Positions 10,151-20,374 of a DNA stretch of 62,745 nt are shown piece after piece. Under the pieces are notes generated by a model. The model did not search any database, had not been told where the DNA came from, and saw only the letters and a program-made list of their open reading frames with translations. The stretch is from assembly GCA_000309075.1 (NCBI GenBank), contig CANJ01000020.1:1-62745 (forward strand), given 5' to 3'. The first letter of the stretch is position 1, and each line of letters opens with the position of its first letter. This DNA is from Occidentia massiliensis (GTDB lineage: Bacteria > Pseudomonadota > Alphaproteobacteria > Rickettsiales > Rickettsiaceae). The position numbers were made by a program, and so were the translations under genes.

Positions 10151-11311
10151 TTATTTAACTGCTTCAACTATTTTCTGAGCAGCATCAGCTAAATCAGTTG
10201 CTGCTATTATCTTCAAATTTGAGTTGCTTAATATTTCTTTACCAAGTTCAAAATTAGTACCAGCGAGGCGAACTACTAGAGGTATAGATAACCCCACATC
10301 TTGTGCTGCAGCGATAACTCCTTCTGCTATGATATTACAACGCATAATGCCACCAAAGATATTGATCAAAATTCCTTTAACATTTTTATCAGACAAAATA
10401 ATCTTAAAAGCTTCTGTTACCCTTTCTTTATCTGCGCTACCACCAACATCAAGAAAGTTTGCAGGTTCAGCTCCATAAAGCTTTATGATGTCCATAGTAG
10501 CCATAGCAAGACCTGCCCCGTTTACCATACACCCTATATTGCCATCCATCTTAACATAACTTAGCCCAGCTTTAGCAGCTCTTAGCTCTAAAGGATCTTC
10601 TTCACTTTCATCCCTCATCTCTTTAATAAACTGATGCTTAGCTATAGCATTATCATCAAAGTTAATTTTAGCATCAAGAGCTACTAACTTGTTATCATCA
10701 GTTAAAACCAAAGGATTGATTTCAATTTGACTAGCATCAGTGTTAGTAAATATATTATAAACTGAATTCACTATCTTTACCATCTGCTTAACTAAATCAT
10801 CTTTGAACCCAAGTTTAAACGCTATCTTACGGCCATGAAATGATTGTATACCAATAGCTGGATCTATTTGAATCTTTATAATCTTCTCTGGAGTATTATT
10901 AGCTACTTCTTCAATATCAACTCCTCCTTCAGATGAAGCCATAAAAGTAATACAACTATTTGAACGATCTATAACAGCGCCTAAATATAACTCTGACTTA
11001 ATGTCTACGCCTGACTCAATATAAATCCTTTGCACTTTTTGGCCTTGAGGTCCAGTTTGATGGGTTACTAAATTCATTCCCCACATATTTTTAGCAATAA
11101 CTTTAGCTTCTTCTTTATTTTTTGTAAGTTTTACTCCTCCTCCTTTTCCACGACCACCTGCATGTATTTGAGCTTTTATTACAAATAAATCAGCATTTAA
11201 CAAATCTATAATTTTATCTATATCTTCCCTTTGTAATATTACTGCCCCTGGTCTAGTTGGTACATTATATTGTCTTAGTACCTCTTTTGCCTGATACTCA
11301 TGTATGTTCAT
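10151..11311 (-). CDS. sucC: succinyl-CoA ligase (ADP-forming) beta subunit
   Basis: The ATP-grasp subunit of succinyl-CoA ligase, 386 residues, the normal length. It begins [20 protein letters not shown], the classical N-terminus. Further landmarks are the glycine-rich [13 protein letters not shown], the metal-binding region [20 protein letters not shown], and the C-terminal [20 protein letters not shown], which contacts the alpha subunit. It leads the operon with sucD. In Rickettsiales the TCA cycle runs on host glutamate and related substrates, so this pair is central to ATP supply. Confidence 0.97.
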   Translation of the reverse strand: MNIHEYQAKEVLRQYNVPTRPGAVILQREDIDKIIDLLNADLFVIKAQIHAGGRGKGGGVKLTKNKEEAKVIAKNMWGMNLVTHQTGPQGQKVQRIYIESGVDIKSELYLGAVIDRSNSCITFMASSEGGVDIEEVANNTPEKIIKIQIDPAIGIQSFHGRKIAFKLGFKDDLVKQMVKIVNSVYNIFTNTDASQIEINPLVLTDDNKLVALDAKINFDDNAIAKHQFIKEMRDESEEDPLELRAAKAGLSYVKMDGNIGCMVNGAGLAMATMDIIKLYGAEPANFLDVGGSADKERVTEAFKIILSDKNVKGILINIFGGIMRCNIIAEGVIAAAQDVGLSIPLVVRLAGTNFELGKEILSNSNLKIIAATDLADAAQKIVEAVK

Positions 11312-11411
11312 TATTTAATACCTTTTAAACAACATTAATTTTTCCAGATGTTATAGAATTTGCTAGTATATGTAAAGTTTTAAAAATTATTTAAAATAAA
11401 GCTAATATATT

Positions 11412-12596
11412 TCAGTTATTTCCAAAGCCAAATCTATCTCCCATGGCGTAACCAACTATTAATCTTTTAACAGTACAAGATTTATCTAACAACTTCATAC
11501 CAACTTTACGCATCTGTGATAAAATAGGTAAATTATTAGAAAACAACTTATTAAGATTATCTGTAATCAAATACATTATATAGTTGTCAATAAATCTAGC
11601 TCTTTGATATAGTTTTAGTTCTTTACCAGTAATCTCAAGCCCTAAAGATTTTCTTGAATATATCACATTTACTAAACTATTTATATCCTTTATAGTTTGA
11701 TTTAAGCCCTGGCCAGCCAAAGGATGAATTACATGAGCACTTTCTCCAACTAATATTAAGTTGTTATAGTAGTAATTTCTTGCTATTCTAGCTTTAAGTT
11801 TATGTAAAAATGGAGTACTAATAATTTTAACATTTCCTAAGAACTCTCCAAATTTCATCTGTACATATTTTGTCAGAGTTTCATTATCCATCTGGGTATA
11901 TAATTTAGCTACTTCATCATTTTCCACCCAAACAATAGAAGAAATATATTGATCTCGCAAAGGTAATATAGCAAAAGGACCATTTGTCATAAAATGCTCC
12001 ACAGCAGTTCCTTCATGTGGTTTTTCATGTTCTACATTAAATGTAATAGCTGATTGATTATATTCTTTGTTAACAAAATCACTAAAATAGCATTCTCTAA
12101 CAAGAGAATTACAACCATCGCAAACTATTAATAAATCACATTTTAAACTATCGCCATTACTCAAACAAATTTTTGTAGAATTTGGTGTAGAATCTACAGC
12201 TATATAGCTTGTATTATCTATTATTTCAATTAAAGGGTTTTTTCTTACTAATTCAGTTAGTTCCTCGTGTAAATCCCTATTTTGTATCATATAGCCTATA
12301 CTATCAAGCTTATGTTTTTTTGCATCAAAATGAAGCATAGTTGGTGATTTATTATCAACTACATAAACTTCTGCAATATTACCAATTTTAGCTATGATAG
12401 AATCCCAAATATTAAAATTTTTAAACGTTAATTTGGAATTTTGTGTAATAGCTGTTGTTCTATTATCAAAATATTCTGTATTTGTTACACTATTCTTTTC
12501 TATTATAGCTACTTTAATACCACAATTTGCTAGCCCTAGGCCTGTGATCATACCACTAAGACCACATCCTAATATCACTATTTCACGTTTATTCAT
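11412..12596 (-). CDS. ubiH: UbiH/UbiF-family FAD-dependent ubiquinone hydroxylase
   Basis: A 394-residue flavoprotein monooxygenase. The N-terminal dinucleotide-binding motif is VILGCGLSGMITGLGLANCG with the following acidic residue in VAIIEKN. The second FAD motif, LVGESAHVIHPLAGQGLNQT, is diagnostic of the UbiH/UbiF/Coq6 family, which hydroxylates the aromatic ring during ubiquinone synthesis. Position specificity (C5, C6 or C1) cannot be read from sequence, and Rickettsiales often use one such enzyme for several positions. The canonical GD of the second motif is GE here. ubiA lies 1 kb upstream on the same strand, separated by an orphan gene. Confidence 0.9.
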   Translation of the reverse strand: MNKREIVILGCGLSGMITGLGLANCGIKVAIIEKNSVTNTEYFDNRTTAITQNSKLTFKNFNIWDSIIAKIGNIAEVYVVDNKSPTMLHFDAKKHKLDSIGYMIQNRDLHEELTELVRKNPLIEIIDNTSYIAVDSTPNSTKICLSNGDSLKCDLLIVCDGCNSLVRECYFSDFVNKEYNQSAITFNVEHEKPHEGTAVEHFMTNGPFAILPLRDQYISSIVWVENDEVAKLYTQMDNETLTKYVQMKFGEFLGNVKIISTPFLHKLKARIARNYYYNNLILVGESAHVIHPLAGQGLNQTIKDINSLVNVIYSRKSLGLEITGKELKLYQRARFIDNYIMYLITDNLNKLFSNNLPILSQMRKVGMKLLDKSCTVKRLIVGYAMGDRFGFGNN

Positions 12597-12670
12597 CTTT
12601 ATATATATATTATATTAAAATTGGTAAGAAAAAATCCTTTAATTGAAAACATAATCCTTACTTAACAGTA

Positions 12671-12707
12671 CTATATCATACTTAACATGTAATACTAATG
12701 ATCTTTT
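12671..12707. repeat. short direct repeat, copy 1
   Basis: The stretch containing TATCATACTTAACATGTAAT resembles 13520-13556. Of 33 aligned bases, about 28 match, the conserved core being TATCATA...CATGTAAT.CTAATGAT. The two copies bracket the orphan gene at 12778-13428. Confidence 0.5.
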
Positions 12708-12777
12708 TTAATTGCTTTAGTAATATTGGATATTAATATTTAATAAATTAACTTAAAAAATTATTTTTTCCTTTAAA

Positions 12778-13428
12778 TTATAATATATCTAAATTACTGC
12801 TCTGATCACCTAATAGACACTGTAAATTATATTTAAATTGTTCAGTAAACTTCTCAGTACTACCTTCCATTATACCTATTATTTTACAATAATTACTAGG
12901 TTCATAATCAAGTTGTCTCATCTCACTTGATAACTGGTCACGATATTGAGTAAATATCTCTAGTTGTCTATTAATCACTTTGCTCATATCATCCAATTTT
13001 TGCTTATATAAATGTTTATTATCATTACATATCTCCTTTACTTTTCTCTCTATCTGTCTATTTAACTGATTTTTAAAGTCAGAAAAAAAATCTACTGTAA
13101 TATCTCGTTGAACCATATCTTTAACTATTGACTTAGTATGAATTTTAGTTGGACTTGAAGTAGTTAACTCTGCCTTTTTTGTTTCAAGCAGTAGATTAAT
13201 CATATTTTGATATGTTTTACATTCATTGTAAATTTTATTTCTGATTTCTATTGTTAGTTCTATTGTTTTAATTTTTTTAAATTTATCAACAATAATATTA
13301 ATTTTATCAACAAATTTGTAAAGAATAATACGACATCTAAGTGCTATTAGACTCTTTTCATATTGGTTGAGTATAAATATGTTATTTTGTGTTATTTGAA
13401 GTGCTTTACTAGTTGCCATATTAGGCAT
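12778..13428 (-). CDS. hypothetical helical protein, 216 residues
   Basis: I recognise no family. The sequence is dominated by predicted helix with Lys, Glu, Gln and Ile, for example FKKIKTIELTIEIRNKI and FKNQLNRQIERKVKEI, suggesting a coiled-coil protein. No signal peptide or membrane segment is seen. Two cysteines lie near the C-terminus (CKIIG, CLLGD). The gene sits between ubiA and ubiH on the same strand and is bracketed by two copies of a degenerate direct repeat of about 37 bases, which suggests it was inserted into an older ubiA-ubiH neighbourhood. AGGGAGG at 13435-13441 before the ATG (cctccct on the plus strand) is a good ribosome-binding site and supports a real gene. Confidence 0.7.
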   Translation of the reverse strand: MPNMATSKALQITQNNIFILNQYEKSLIALRCRIILYKFVDKINIIVDKFKKIKTIELTIEIRNKIYNECKTYQNMINLLLETKKAELTTSSPTKIHTKSIVKDMVQRDITVDFFSDFKNQLNRQIERKVKEICNDNKHLYKQKLDDMSKVINRQLEIFTQYRDQLSSEMRQLDYEPSNYCKIIGIMEGSTEKFTEQFKYNLQCLLGDQSSNLDIL

Positions 13429-13519
13429 AAATACCTCCCTATATTTTTATAAAACAGATTTAATTATAATTTGAAAAACTCATCCTATCATAATAATGAC
13501 TTATTTTCACATGACACAA

Positions 13520-13556
13520 TCTATCATATTTATCATGTAATGCTAATGATTTTTAG
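13520..13556. repeat. short direct repeat, copy 2
   Basis: Contains TATCATATTTATCATGTAAT followed by GCTAATGAT, matching the copy at 12671-12707. It lies at the 3' end of ubiA and overlaps the stop codon region, so duplication of the ubiA 3' end is one explanation. Confidence 0.5.
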
Positions 13557-14425
13557 TAAATAGTTAGAGCAAAATAAAGTAATGTGCCAACTAAGACATT
13601 AGATTTAAATCTATAAAAACAATTATTTTGTGAAGCAATATTTAAAGTCACTACTTGCCATATTAATATAGTGGCAGCTAGTACAATTAATAATAGTTTT
13701 GACATTGATAGCTTTATATTTTCTAAAAACATTGTTACTAAAAATAAGCTAATAAATGTAGTATAAAAACCCAAAATCCATATTTTATAACTTTTATCTC
13801 TTAGCATTAAGGCTAAAGATTTAACTTTTATTTTTTCGTCATCACTCATATCCATAAATGCGTAGATTGTGTCATACCCTAAAGTCCAAAAAATACAACT
13901 CATATACATTGTAATACTTGCTAAAGTAAGTGTATTTGTATTATTAGCATAAGCAACTAAAACTCCTGAGTTATAAGTTATCCCTAAGAATAATTGAGGA
14001 TAGTAAGTAATACGTTTCATAAATGGGTAGATAAAAACCGGTATTAAAGCAAAAACAGATAGAAAAATAGCAAAATATGAAAGCTGTAAGACAACTATTA
14101 GTGAAAAAGATAATATTATACATGCAAATATTGTAGCATCTATAATAGTTACTTTCCCACTTGCAATTGGCCTATTCTTAGTTCTATCAACATATTTATC
14201 AATATCCCTATCAATAATATCATTTATTATACAACCAAAACTTCTCATCAATACACTACCTAAAAAAAATACCCATAAATTGCCATATGCTTTAAATTCG
14301 GGCTGAGTTAAGCCATAGCCAAAACAACAGGGTAGGAAAAGTAAAAATATTCCTGTAGGAGTGTTAATACGAGAAAGCTTTATTAAAAAGTAAAGTTTAT
14401 GTATTATGCCTGTAAAAATATTCAT
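13553..14425 (-). CDS. ubiA: 4-hydroxybenzoate polyprenyltransferase UbiA
   Basis: An integral membrane prenyltransferase that attaches the polyprenyl tail to 4-hydroxybenzoate in ubiquinone synthesis. The first aspartate-rich motif is NDIIDRDIDKYVDRTKNRP and the second is MDMSDDEKIKVKSLAL, both needed for Mg-pyrophosphate binding. About eight hydrophobic helices are visible over 290 residues, the normal length. The start region (LIKLSRINTPTGIFLLFLP) matches the family. It diverges from valS with only 42 bases between starts, so the two promoters must overlap. Confidence 0.95.
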   Translation of the reverse strand: MNIFTGIIHKLYFLIKLSRINTPTGIFLLFLPCCFGYGLTQPEFKAYGNLWVFFLGSVLMRSFGCIINDIIDRDIDKYVDRTKNRPIASGKVTIIDATIFACIILSFSLIVVLQLSYFAIFLSVFALIPVFIYPFMKRITYYPQLFLGITYNSGVLVAYANNTNTLTLASITMYMSCIFWTLGYDTIYAFMDMSDDEKIKVKSLALMLRDKSYKIWILGFYTTFISLFLVTMFLENIKLSMSKLLLIVLAATILIWQVVTLNIASQNNCFYRFKSNVLVGTLLYFALTIY

Positions 14426-14467
14426 TAATTATTACAATAATTAAATTAACTAATTAAAATCGATATT

Positions 14468-17002
14468 ATGGCAGGATTACTAGCAAATTACAACTTTGCA
14501 GATTTTGAAAAAAAATGGCAACAATATTGGCAAGAACAACAAATATATAAATGGGATGCTTCTATTACTAAAGAGCAGAGCTTTATTATAGACACCCCTC
14601 CTCCTACAGTATCAGGTCAACTTCATATTGGCCATATATTTAGCTACGTACAATCTGACTTTATGGTAAGATACCACCGTATGCTTGGTAAAAACATATT
14701 TTTCCCAATTGGATTTGATGATAATGGATTACCAACAGAAAGACTCGTGGAAAAGAAAAAAAACGTCCGAGCTATGAATATGGCACGAGATGATTTCATT
14801 AAAATATGCCAAGAAGTTATTAATGTAGAAGAAAAAAAATTTAGAGAATTATTTAATGCTATAGGATTATCTGTTGATTGGTCACTAGAATATCAAACTA
14901 TTAGCTCTCTATCTTGTAAAATATCACAGCTTTCTTTTCTTGACTTAGTTAATAAAGGTCAAGTTTATCGCAGCCATCAACCAGTTTTATGGGATCCTAT
15001 TGATCAGACTGCATTATCTCAAGCTGATGTTGAGGATAAAGAGAAAATATCAGTTATGAATTACATAAGCTTTGATACTGAAGATGAAGAACATCTTTTA
15101 ATTGCAACAACAAGACCAGAGCTGTTGCCAGCTTGTTGTGCTATTTTTTTTAATCCTAATGACCAAAGATATGTTCATCTTAAAAACAAGTTTGCAGTTA
15201 CTCCTCTTTTTGGTTCAAAAGTACCAATTATTCCTGAAGAAACAGTGGATATTAATAAAGGTAGTGGACTTGTAATGTGTTGTACATTTGGTGATAGTTT
15301 AGATGTTATGTGGTGGAAAAAGCATCAGCTACCTACCAGAGTTATGCTGGATCACACAGCTACAATAAAACCCTTAGATTTTACAGTGGTTTGTCAGAAT
15401 GAGTCAGTATTTAATGAATATTATAATCAGATTAAAGGAGTGAAAGTAGGTGAAGCTCGTGATAAAATTGTTGAGTTGTTAAAAAGAAAACAATTACTTG
15501 TTAAGCAACAAGAAATATCACAAACTGTTAAACATGCAGAAAGATCAGGAGCAGCTGTTGAGATAATTATGACCCCACAATGGTTTATTAAAGTAGTTGA
15601 GCATAAGGAGGCCTTGCTTAAAAGATCAGCAGAACTTGATTGGTATCCTAAGTCAATGAAAGTCAAGCTTGATAATTGGATTAACTGTTTATCATGGGAT
15701 TGGTGTATAAGCAGGCAACGTTATTTTGGCATACCATTTCCAGTATGGTATTCTAAACGAACAGGAGAAAAAGGGAAATTAATTTTTGCTGACATTGCTC
15801 AGTTACCAGTTAACCCTATGCTTGATCTACCTTTAGGCTATAGTAAAGAAGAAGTAATACCTGATCCAAATGTTATGGATACTTGGGCTACTAGCTCTAT
15901 TTCACCTCAACTCTCTAGCCATGGAATTTCTAAAGATTTTGCTGTAGATTTTACTAGACACCAAAATCTATTCCCAGCTGATCTAAGACCACAAGCTCAT
16001 GAAATAATTAGAAGCTGGGCTTTTTATACAATTGTTAAAGCTCATTTACATGAAAATACCCTTCCCTGGCGGCAAATAATGATTAGCGGTTGGTGCCTTG
16101 CTGATGATAGAAATAAAATGTCAAAATCTAAAGGTAATATAATTGTTCCAGAAAAATTAATCCAAAATTATAGTGCTGATGTTGTAAGATATTGGGCTTC
16201 AACCTCACGTTTAGGTAATGATTGCGTTTTTTCAGAAGAGATATTGAAAATAGGAAAAAAATTGGTAAACAAACTATGGAATGCTACAAAATTTGTGTTA
16301 CAGCATATAAAAAATAAATTAGAAATAAAAAATTTAATATCAGCAAAATATTGCATTGATCAAAAAATAATATCTCAGACAGCAGATTTATGGATAATAA
16401 GCAAACTGCAAGATCTAATAAATACCTGTTCTAAGTCCTTTTCTGAATATGAATATATGATTAGCAGGTTAAAAACAGAAGAGTTCTTTTTAAGAGATTT
16501 TTGTGATAACTACTTAGAGTTAATTAAATCAAGAATATATAATCCTAACTCTACTGGACAAATTAGTGCTATCTATAGTGTGTTTTTTTGTTTAAAAACA
16601 ATTTTAGAGTTATTTGCTCCTTTTCTACCTTTTATTACTGAAGAATTATACTTAGTCATTCATAAATCAAATAATTTATCTTATAATTCTATACATACAC
16701 GTTATAAGTGGCCATTAGCAAAAGATTTTTTAAAACAAACACAAGCTTTGACAACAGGAGAGTTAGCTATCACTATTCTTAATCTGGTTAGGAAATCTAA
16801 AGCGGAGAAAAAAATCTCTGTTAAAGCTCCTATATCATGTTTACAAGTACAAAACATTCAAAAAATAAGTTTGTCAAATGACATAATAGATGATCTAAAA
16901 TCTGTAACTGCAAGTGCAGGTTTTGAACAAGTAGATAACTTTTACAAGATAGATCACGTAATCGATGGGGAAAATATAAAAATAAATGTGATTTATCCTT
17001 AG
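14468..17002 (+). CDS. valS: valyl-tRNA synthetase
   Basis: Class I aminoacyl-tRNA synthetase that charges tRNA-Val. It has the HIGH motif as PPPTVSGQLHIGHIF, the editing (CP1) domain with TTRPELLPACCAIF, and the KMSKS motif as NKMSKSKGNII. At 844 residues it is about 100 shorter than the E. coli enzyme, lacking most of the C-terminal coiled-coil arm. Rickettsial ValRS is known to be of an archaeal-like lineage, different from most proteobacteria, and the reduced length fits, but I cannot verify the lineage without a tree. It is a single gene with no ribosome-binding site stronger than an AT-rich leader. Confidence 0.96.
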   Translation: MAGLLANYNFADFEKKWQQYWQEQQIYKWDASITKEQSFIIDTPPPTVSGQLHIGHIFSYVQSDFMVRYHRMLGKNIFFPIGFDDNGLPTERLVEKKKNVRAMNMARDDFIKICQEVINVEEKKFRELFNAIGLSVDWSLEYQTISSLSCKISQLSFLDLVNKGQVYRSHQPVLWDPIDQTALSQADVEDKEKISVMNYISFDTEDEEHLLIATTRPELLPACCAIFFNPNDQRYVHLKNKFAVTPLFGSKVPIIPEETVDINKGSGLVMCCTFGDSLDVMWWKKHQLPTRVMLDHTATIKPLDFTVVCQNESVFNEYYNQIKGVKVGEARDKIVELLKRKQLLVKQQEISQTVKHAERSGAAVEIIMTPQWFIKVVEHKEALLKRSAELDWYPKSMKVKLDNWINCLSWDWCISRQRYFGIPFPVWYSKRTGEKGKLIFADIAQLPVNPMLDLPLGYSKEEVIPDPNVMDTWATSSISPQLSSHGISKDFAVDFTRHQNLFPADLRPQAHEIIRSWAFYTIVKAHLHENTLPWRQIMISGWCLADDRNKMSKSKGNIIVPEKLIQNYSADVVRYWASTSRLGNDCVFSEEILKIGKKLVNKLWNATKFVLQHIKNKLEIKNLISAKYCIDQKIISQTADLWIISKLQDLINTCSKSFSEYEYMISRLKTEEFFLRDFCDNYLELIKSRIYNPNSTGQISAIYSVFFCLKTILELFAPFLPFITEELYLVIHKSNNLSYNSIHTRYKWPLAKDFLKQTQALTTGELAITILNLVRKSKAEKKISVKAPISCLQVQNIQKISLSNDIIDDLKSVTASAGFEQVDNFYKIDHVIDGENIKINVIYP

Positions 17003-17102
17003 TTAGGGATAAATAAAGAGTATGATAAAATTAGAGTTAACAATTTACTAAATATTATTAAGATATTATACTTATTCATTAATAACTAAAAATAACAATA
17101 AT

Positions 17103-18278
17103 ATGCCAAAGCCACCAGTAAATAAGAGGAAAATACAAAATAAACAAGAGTACAACGCAAAGAAAATACAAAGTCAAGTATTAGCACAAAGTTCAGCAGA
17201 GCCATCACATCATCCCTCAACATACAAGGTATCAATTACAGAAATGTCACTAGCAACAGATACAGCTCTTTCCAAATTTGTGGTTAAGGAATTAAAGTTA
17301 AGAGATGAGATGAAGTGTAAAAAAATACCGCTGGAGCTAATGGTTAAAAGATTATCAGAACTACTAGCTGAAGAAGTATCAAAACCAATAGCTAAACTTA
17401 CTTTAACTTGTATGATTCAAGAAATACTAAAACTAACAACCAATTCAACCTTGACAGTTGGAGTTCAAGAATTACTAAAGTCAATAACTAAAGAGCTGGA
17501 ATTATTGGATAAAGACTTAGCAAAACCAATAGCTGAGATATTATTGCAGCCACTGGCTAAAATGTTATCAGAGCTGCTGGAAAGTAAAGAATTGTTGAAG
17601 TTACAAAATAAAAAATTAGAGAAAGTATTGCCGTTGTTAGAATTAATAGGTGAAACACCAAAATTAGTAATTAGTGAATTGCCGATTGCAATAAATAAAG
17701 CATTTAAACTCTCAAACTCATTAGAGGAAAGAACTCTAAATTATCAAGAGTTACTAGATTTAGCAATTGAAACTGTAATAAAAAGGCAGATAAAAATAGA
17801 GCAAATAGAGCAAATAGAGTTAGAAAAGTTCTTCCCAGAAAAGCTTATAATATTATTGGAGAAATATGTGGAGATAGAAAAGGATGAAAAAATAAGATCT
17901 ATACTGAAAGAACAAACAGAATTAAGATTACAAGCTGCCTCAATTACAGAGCAAAATTTAAAATCATTAGCAGAAATAGATAAATTAAAATTAGAGCATA
18001 TAGAGCTACTAAAAATGTTATTGCTAAAAGTAACTAATACGCCAGAGCTTAAAGAACTAAAAGATATGATTAAAAAAATAGAAGAAGTAAATACAAAATT
18101 AGAGGAGCAACAACATCAACTAGAAAAGTTCGAAACAAAAAAAATATCAGAGCTCGAACAACGAATACAAGTAGTAGAAAGTGAATTAAATGAAAACAAT
18201 AAAGATGATATACTCAGCAAAATAGTTAAAGAGACTTTATTAGGAAATAATGAGGACTTCCTTAATTTAACAAATTAA
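17103..18278 (+). CDS. lysine-rich helical-repeat protein A (tandem paralogue)
   Basis: A 391-residue protein of no family I recognise. The N-terminus is basic (KPPVNKRKIQNKQEYNAKK). Residues 40-200 contain degenerate repeats with the pattern E(I/V)LLQP(L/I)AK, for example AEILLQPLAKMLSELLE and VQELLKSITKELELLDK. The C-terminal half is a highly charged coiled coil. Codons are strongly A-rich on the sense strand. No signal peptide or membrane helix is visible. It shares the repeat pattern and the segment MKCKKIPLELMVKRLSE with the next gene (PKCKVSLKLVAKSLS), so the two are tandem duplicates. Nucleic-acid or host-protein binding is possible, but unproven. Confidence 0.75.
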   Translation: MPKPPVNKRKIQNKQEYNAKKIQSQVLAQSSAEPSHHPSTYKVSITEMSLATDTALSKFVVKELKLRDEMKCKKIPLELMVKRLSELLAEEVSKPIAKLTLTCMIQEILKLTTNSTLTVGVQELLKSITKELELLDKDLAKPIAEILLQPLAKMLSELLESKELLKLQNKKLEKVLPLLELIGETPKLVISELPIAINKAFKLSNSLEERTLNYQELLDLAIETVIKRQIKIEQIEQIELEKFFPEKLIILLEKYVEIEKDEKIRSILKEQTELRLQAASITEQNLKSLAEIDKLKLEHIELLKMLLLKVTNTPELKELKDMIKKIEEVNTKLEEQQHQLEKFETKKISELEQRIQVVESELNENNKDDILSKIVKETLLGNNEDFLNLTN

Positions 18279-18449
18279 TTAGAAGAAATAGAAAAAACCT
18301 TAATTTACTCTTAGTATAAAGCAAGTATATGATATAATAACTTAATTAGCATTTTGCAAGATAATACTTTTTAGTTGCTATTATTTTTCAATTTATTAAG
18401 ATAATATTACTATTTATTAATTTTTTAAAGAAGGTAATGTGTTGTTGCC

Positions 18450-18457
18450 AAGGAGGA
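18450..18457 (+). promoter_or_regulatory. strong ribosome-binding site
   Basis: AAGGAGGA lies seven bases before ATG 18465. It is one of the strongest Shine-Dalgarno sequences in the window and fixes the start of repeat protein B. Paralogue A has no such site. Confidence 0.75.
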
Positions 18458-18464
18458 TAGCAAT

Positions 18465-19955
18465 ATGTTTGGAGCAAAAAAAGCTAAAAGACAAAAATTA
18501 AAGTCATTTACCACTAATAAAAATCCAACAACAATAGCAAAATATGGGTGCAGCAAAGAAATATCAGTAAGTGAAACATCATCAGAACTAACAAAAGGAA
18601 TAATATATAAAGAATTATTACGAGCAATAGATGTAGCATTACTCAAATTAGTAGATGAAAACTTTAGATTGGAACCAAAATGTAAAGTATCATTAAAGTT
18701 AGTAGCTAAATCATTATCAACATCAATAGTTGGAGAATTATTACAGCCAATAATTAAAGGGCTAGTAAAATTAATAGATGAAACATTACTAATACCTGTA
18801 ACTAAAGAACAAATACAATTGATAGTTGATGAGTTATCAGTGTTAATAGCTGAAGTGTTGTTACAACCAATAGCTAAGGAACTATTAGAGGTAGTGACGG
18901 TTCAAGGATCACTATTGGAACCAAGTAGTAATATTTTGTCAAAACTAGCAGTTGAAATATTGTTAAAATCAATAACTGATATATTATTGGAAACAACATC
19001 TCAAGAGTTACTACAAACAACAGCTGAAGAATTATTACAGTTGATAGCTAGAACATTATCAAAGTTAACAGGAGAAACACCATCAGAATCAGTAACTAAA
19101 GTATTATTAAAGCCAGTAAATAAAGTATTAGAGCTAACATATGAGAAGTTATTACAATCAATAGATCAAAATATACAAAGAAAAAAAGAAATAATGCAAA
19201 GTCTTAAACAAGCACTTGGAGAGGAAAAAGATTTACAAACAAAAATAATATTAGAAAATGAGATAGCAAAAGAAGAAATAGACAAGGATTTGAAAATTAA
19301 AATAGCAAAGCAGCTAGAAACAATATTAAAAGAGATACCAGGAAAAATAAAAATTAAAGAAGAAGAAAAAAGATTACAAATAGAAATAGTAACAAAAATA
19401 GAATTTGCACTTAAGGAAGAAGTCATAAAACAATTGAACAAAGCTTATCAAGAAGCAATGGCGTTAATGAATAAAACAATAATAGTACTGAAAACAGAGA
19501 AGGAGAAAAAAATATTAAAGGCAAAACTGGCTCAGCAGCTCGAAACAGCTTTTAAGAAAGAAGTAGAAAAACAAGTAGAGATAGCGTTAAAAAAAGAAAT
19601 AGTAAAACAGGTACTAAAATCTGTGGAATTAGAAGATCTGATACCAGAAAACCTAATACCTTTAGTAGAGAAAAAAGAAAAGATATTAGTAGAATTAGAA
19701 AATGTGATAACAAAAAACTTAGAACTATCAATAAAAAAAATAGAGCTGAAAGCGAAAATTATACAACAACTAAAAAAAATATTACTAGTAATAGACTTAA
19801 AAACACCAGAGCCTCAGAAAATATCAGAGGAAATAGAAAAACTAGAAACAATAAAAACAGAGTTTAAAAAAAATGAAATAAAAATATTAGAAATAAAGAC
19901 AATAGGTGAATTAAACGAAACACAGCAGTTATATGTAGAGTATGATAATATGTGA
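18465..19955 (+). CDS. lysine-rich helical-repeat protein B (tandem paralogue)
   Basis: A 496-residue paralogue of the preceding protein. The first 15 residues are very basic (FGAKKAKRQKLKSF), a pattern resembling a nuclear-localisation signal, though it may be chance. Residues 40-235 hold many short degenerate helical repeats, such as VGELLQPIIKGLVKLIDE, AEVLLQPIAKELLEVV, AVEILLKSITDILLE and AEELLQLIARTLSKL. From about 235 to the end it is a continuous Lys/Glu coiled coil with its own internal similarity (KIKIAKQLETILKEI and KAKLAQQLETAFKKE). No membrane segment or signal peptide is seen. Function unknown; a secreted scaffold or host-targeted effector is one speculation. Confidence 0.78.
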   Translation: MFGAKKAKRQKLKSFTTNKNPTTIAKYGCSKEISVSETSSELTKGIIYKELLRAIDVALLKLVDENFRLEPKCKVSLKLVAKSLSTSIVGELLQPIIKGLVKLIDETLLIPVTKEQIQLIVDELSVLIAEVLLQPIAKELLEVVTVQGSLLEPSSNILSKLAVEILLKSITDILLETTSQELLQTTAEELLQLIARTLSKLTGETPSESVTKVLLKPVNKVLELTYEKLLQSIDQNIQRKKEIMQSLKQALGEEKDLQTKIILENEIAKEEIDKDLKIKIAKQLETILKEIPGKIKIKEEEKRLQIEIVTKIEFALKEEVIKQLNKAYQEAMALMNKTIIVLKTEKEKKILKAKLAQQLETAFKKEVEKQVEIALKKEIVKQVLKSVELEDLIPENLIPLVEKKEKILVELENVITKNLELSIKKIELKAKIIQQLKKILLVIDLKTPEPQKISEEIEKLETIKTEFKKNEIKILEIKTIGELNETQQLYVEYDNM

Positions 19956-20374
19956 TCTATTTAGAAGTGAGGAAAATATAGATAATCTTTGTCTTATTAA
20001 CTTATAGTTTATTATAATAACAGTAATGTAACATAGTTACTAACTTATAAGTAGTTATTTACTAATTTAGAATTGATGATTATATTAAGTTGATTGTAGA
20101 GTAACCTTAATTAATATAAAATGAAGCTAAAAATATAACGTTCTTAGATTTACCTATGTTAATTGCCATAGCCCTACCTAGGTAATTCAAAAAATCTTTT
20201 GTATTATAAAGAATTTAAAATAAATACATATCAACTATATGTATAAATGTCATAGATATTATGCCTTAGAATTAAAATATTAAGAGAGCATATTTTTCTA
20301 TAATATTTACACATTTAAAAACAAATGTAAATATAAAGTTATTATAATAAATATTTAAAAGAGTTATAAAATTA
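19956..20374. other. gene-free stretch before apaG
   Basis: About 420 AT-rich bases. Small inverted repeats are visible (GTAAC..GTTAC near 20028, TACCTAGGTA near 20174), too short to call as terminators. No RNA gene or relic frame was recognised. Confidence 0.4.

Noticed and set aside
12778-13428. Mobile element around the orphan gene
   Set aside because: The gene shows no transposase features, and the flanking repeats are too diverged to be called target duplications.
19166-19441. A 91-residue minus-strand frame in repeat protein B
   Set aside because: It is an antisense shadow caused by the A-rich sense strand; its hydrophobic look comes from poly-T codons.
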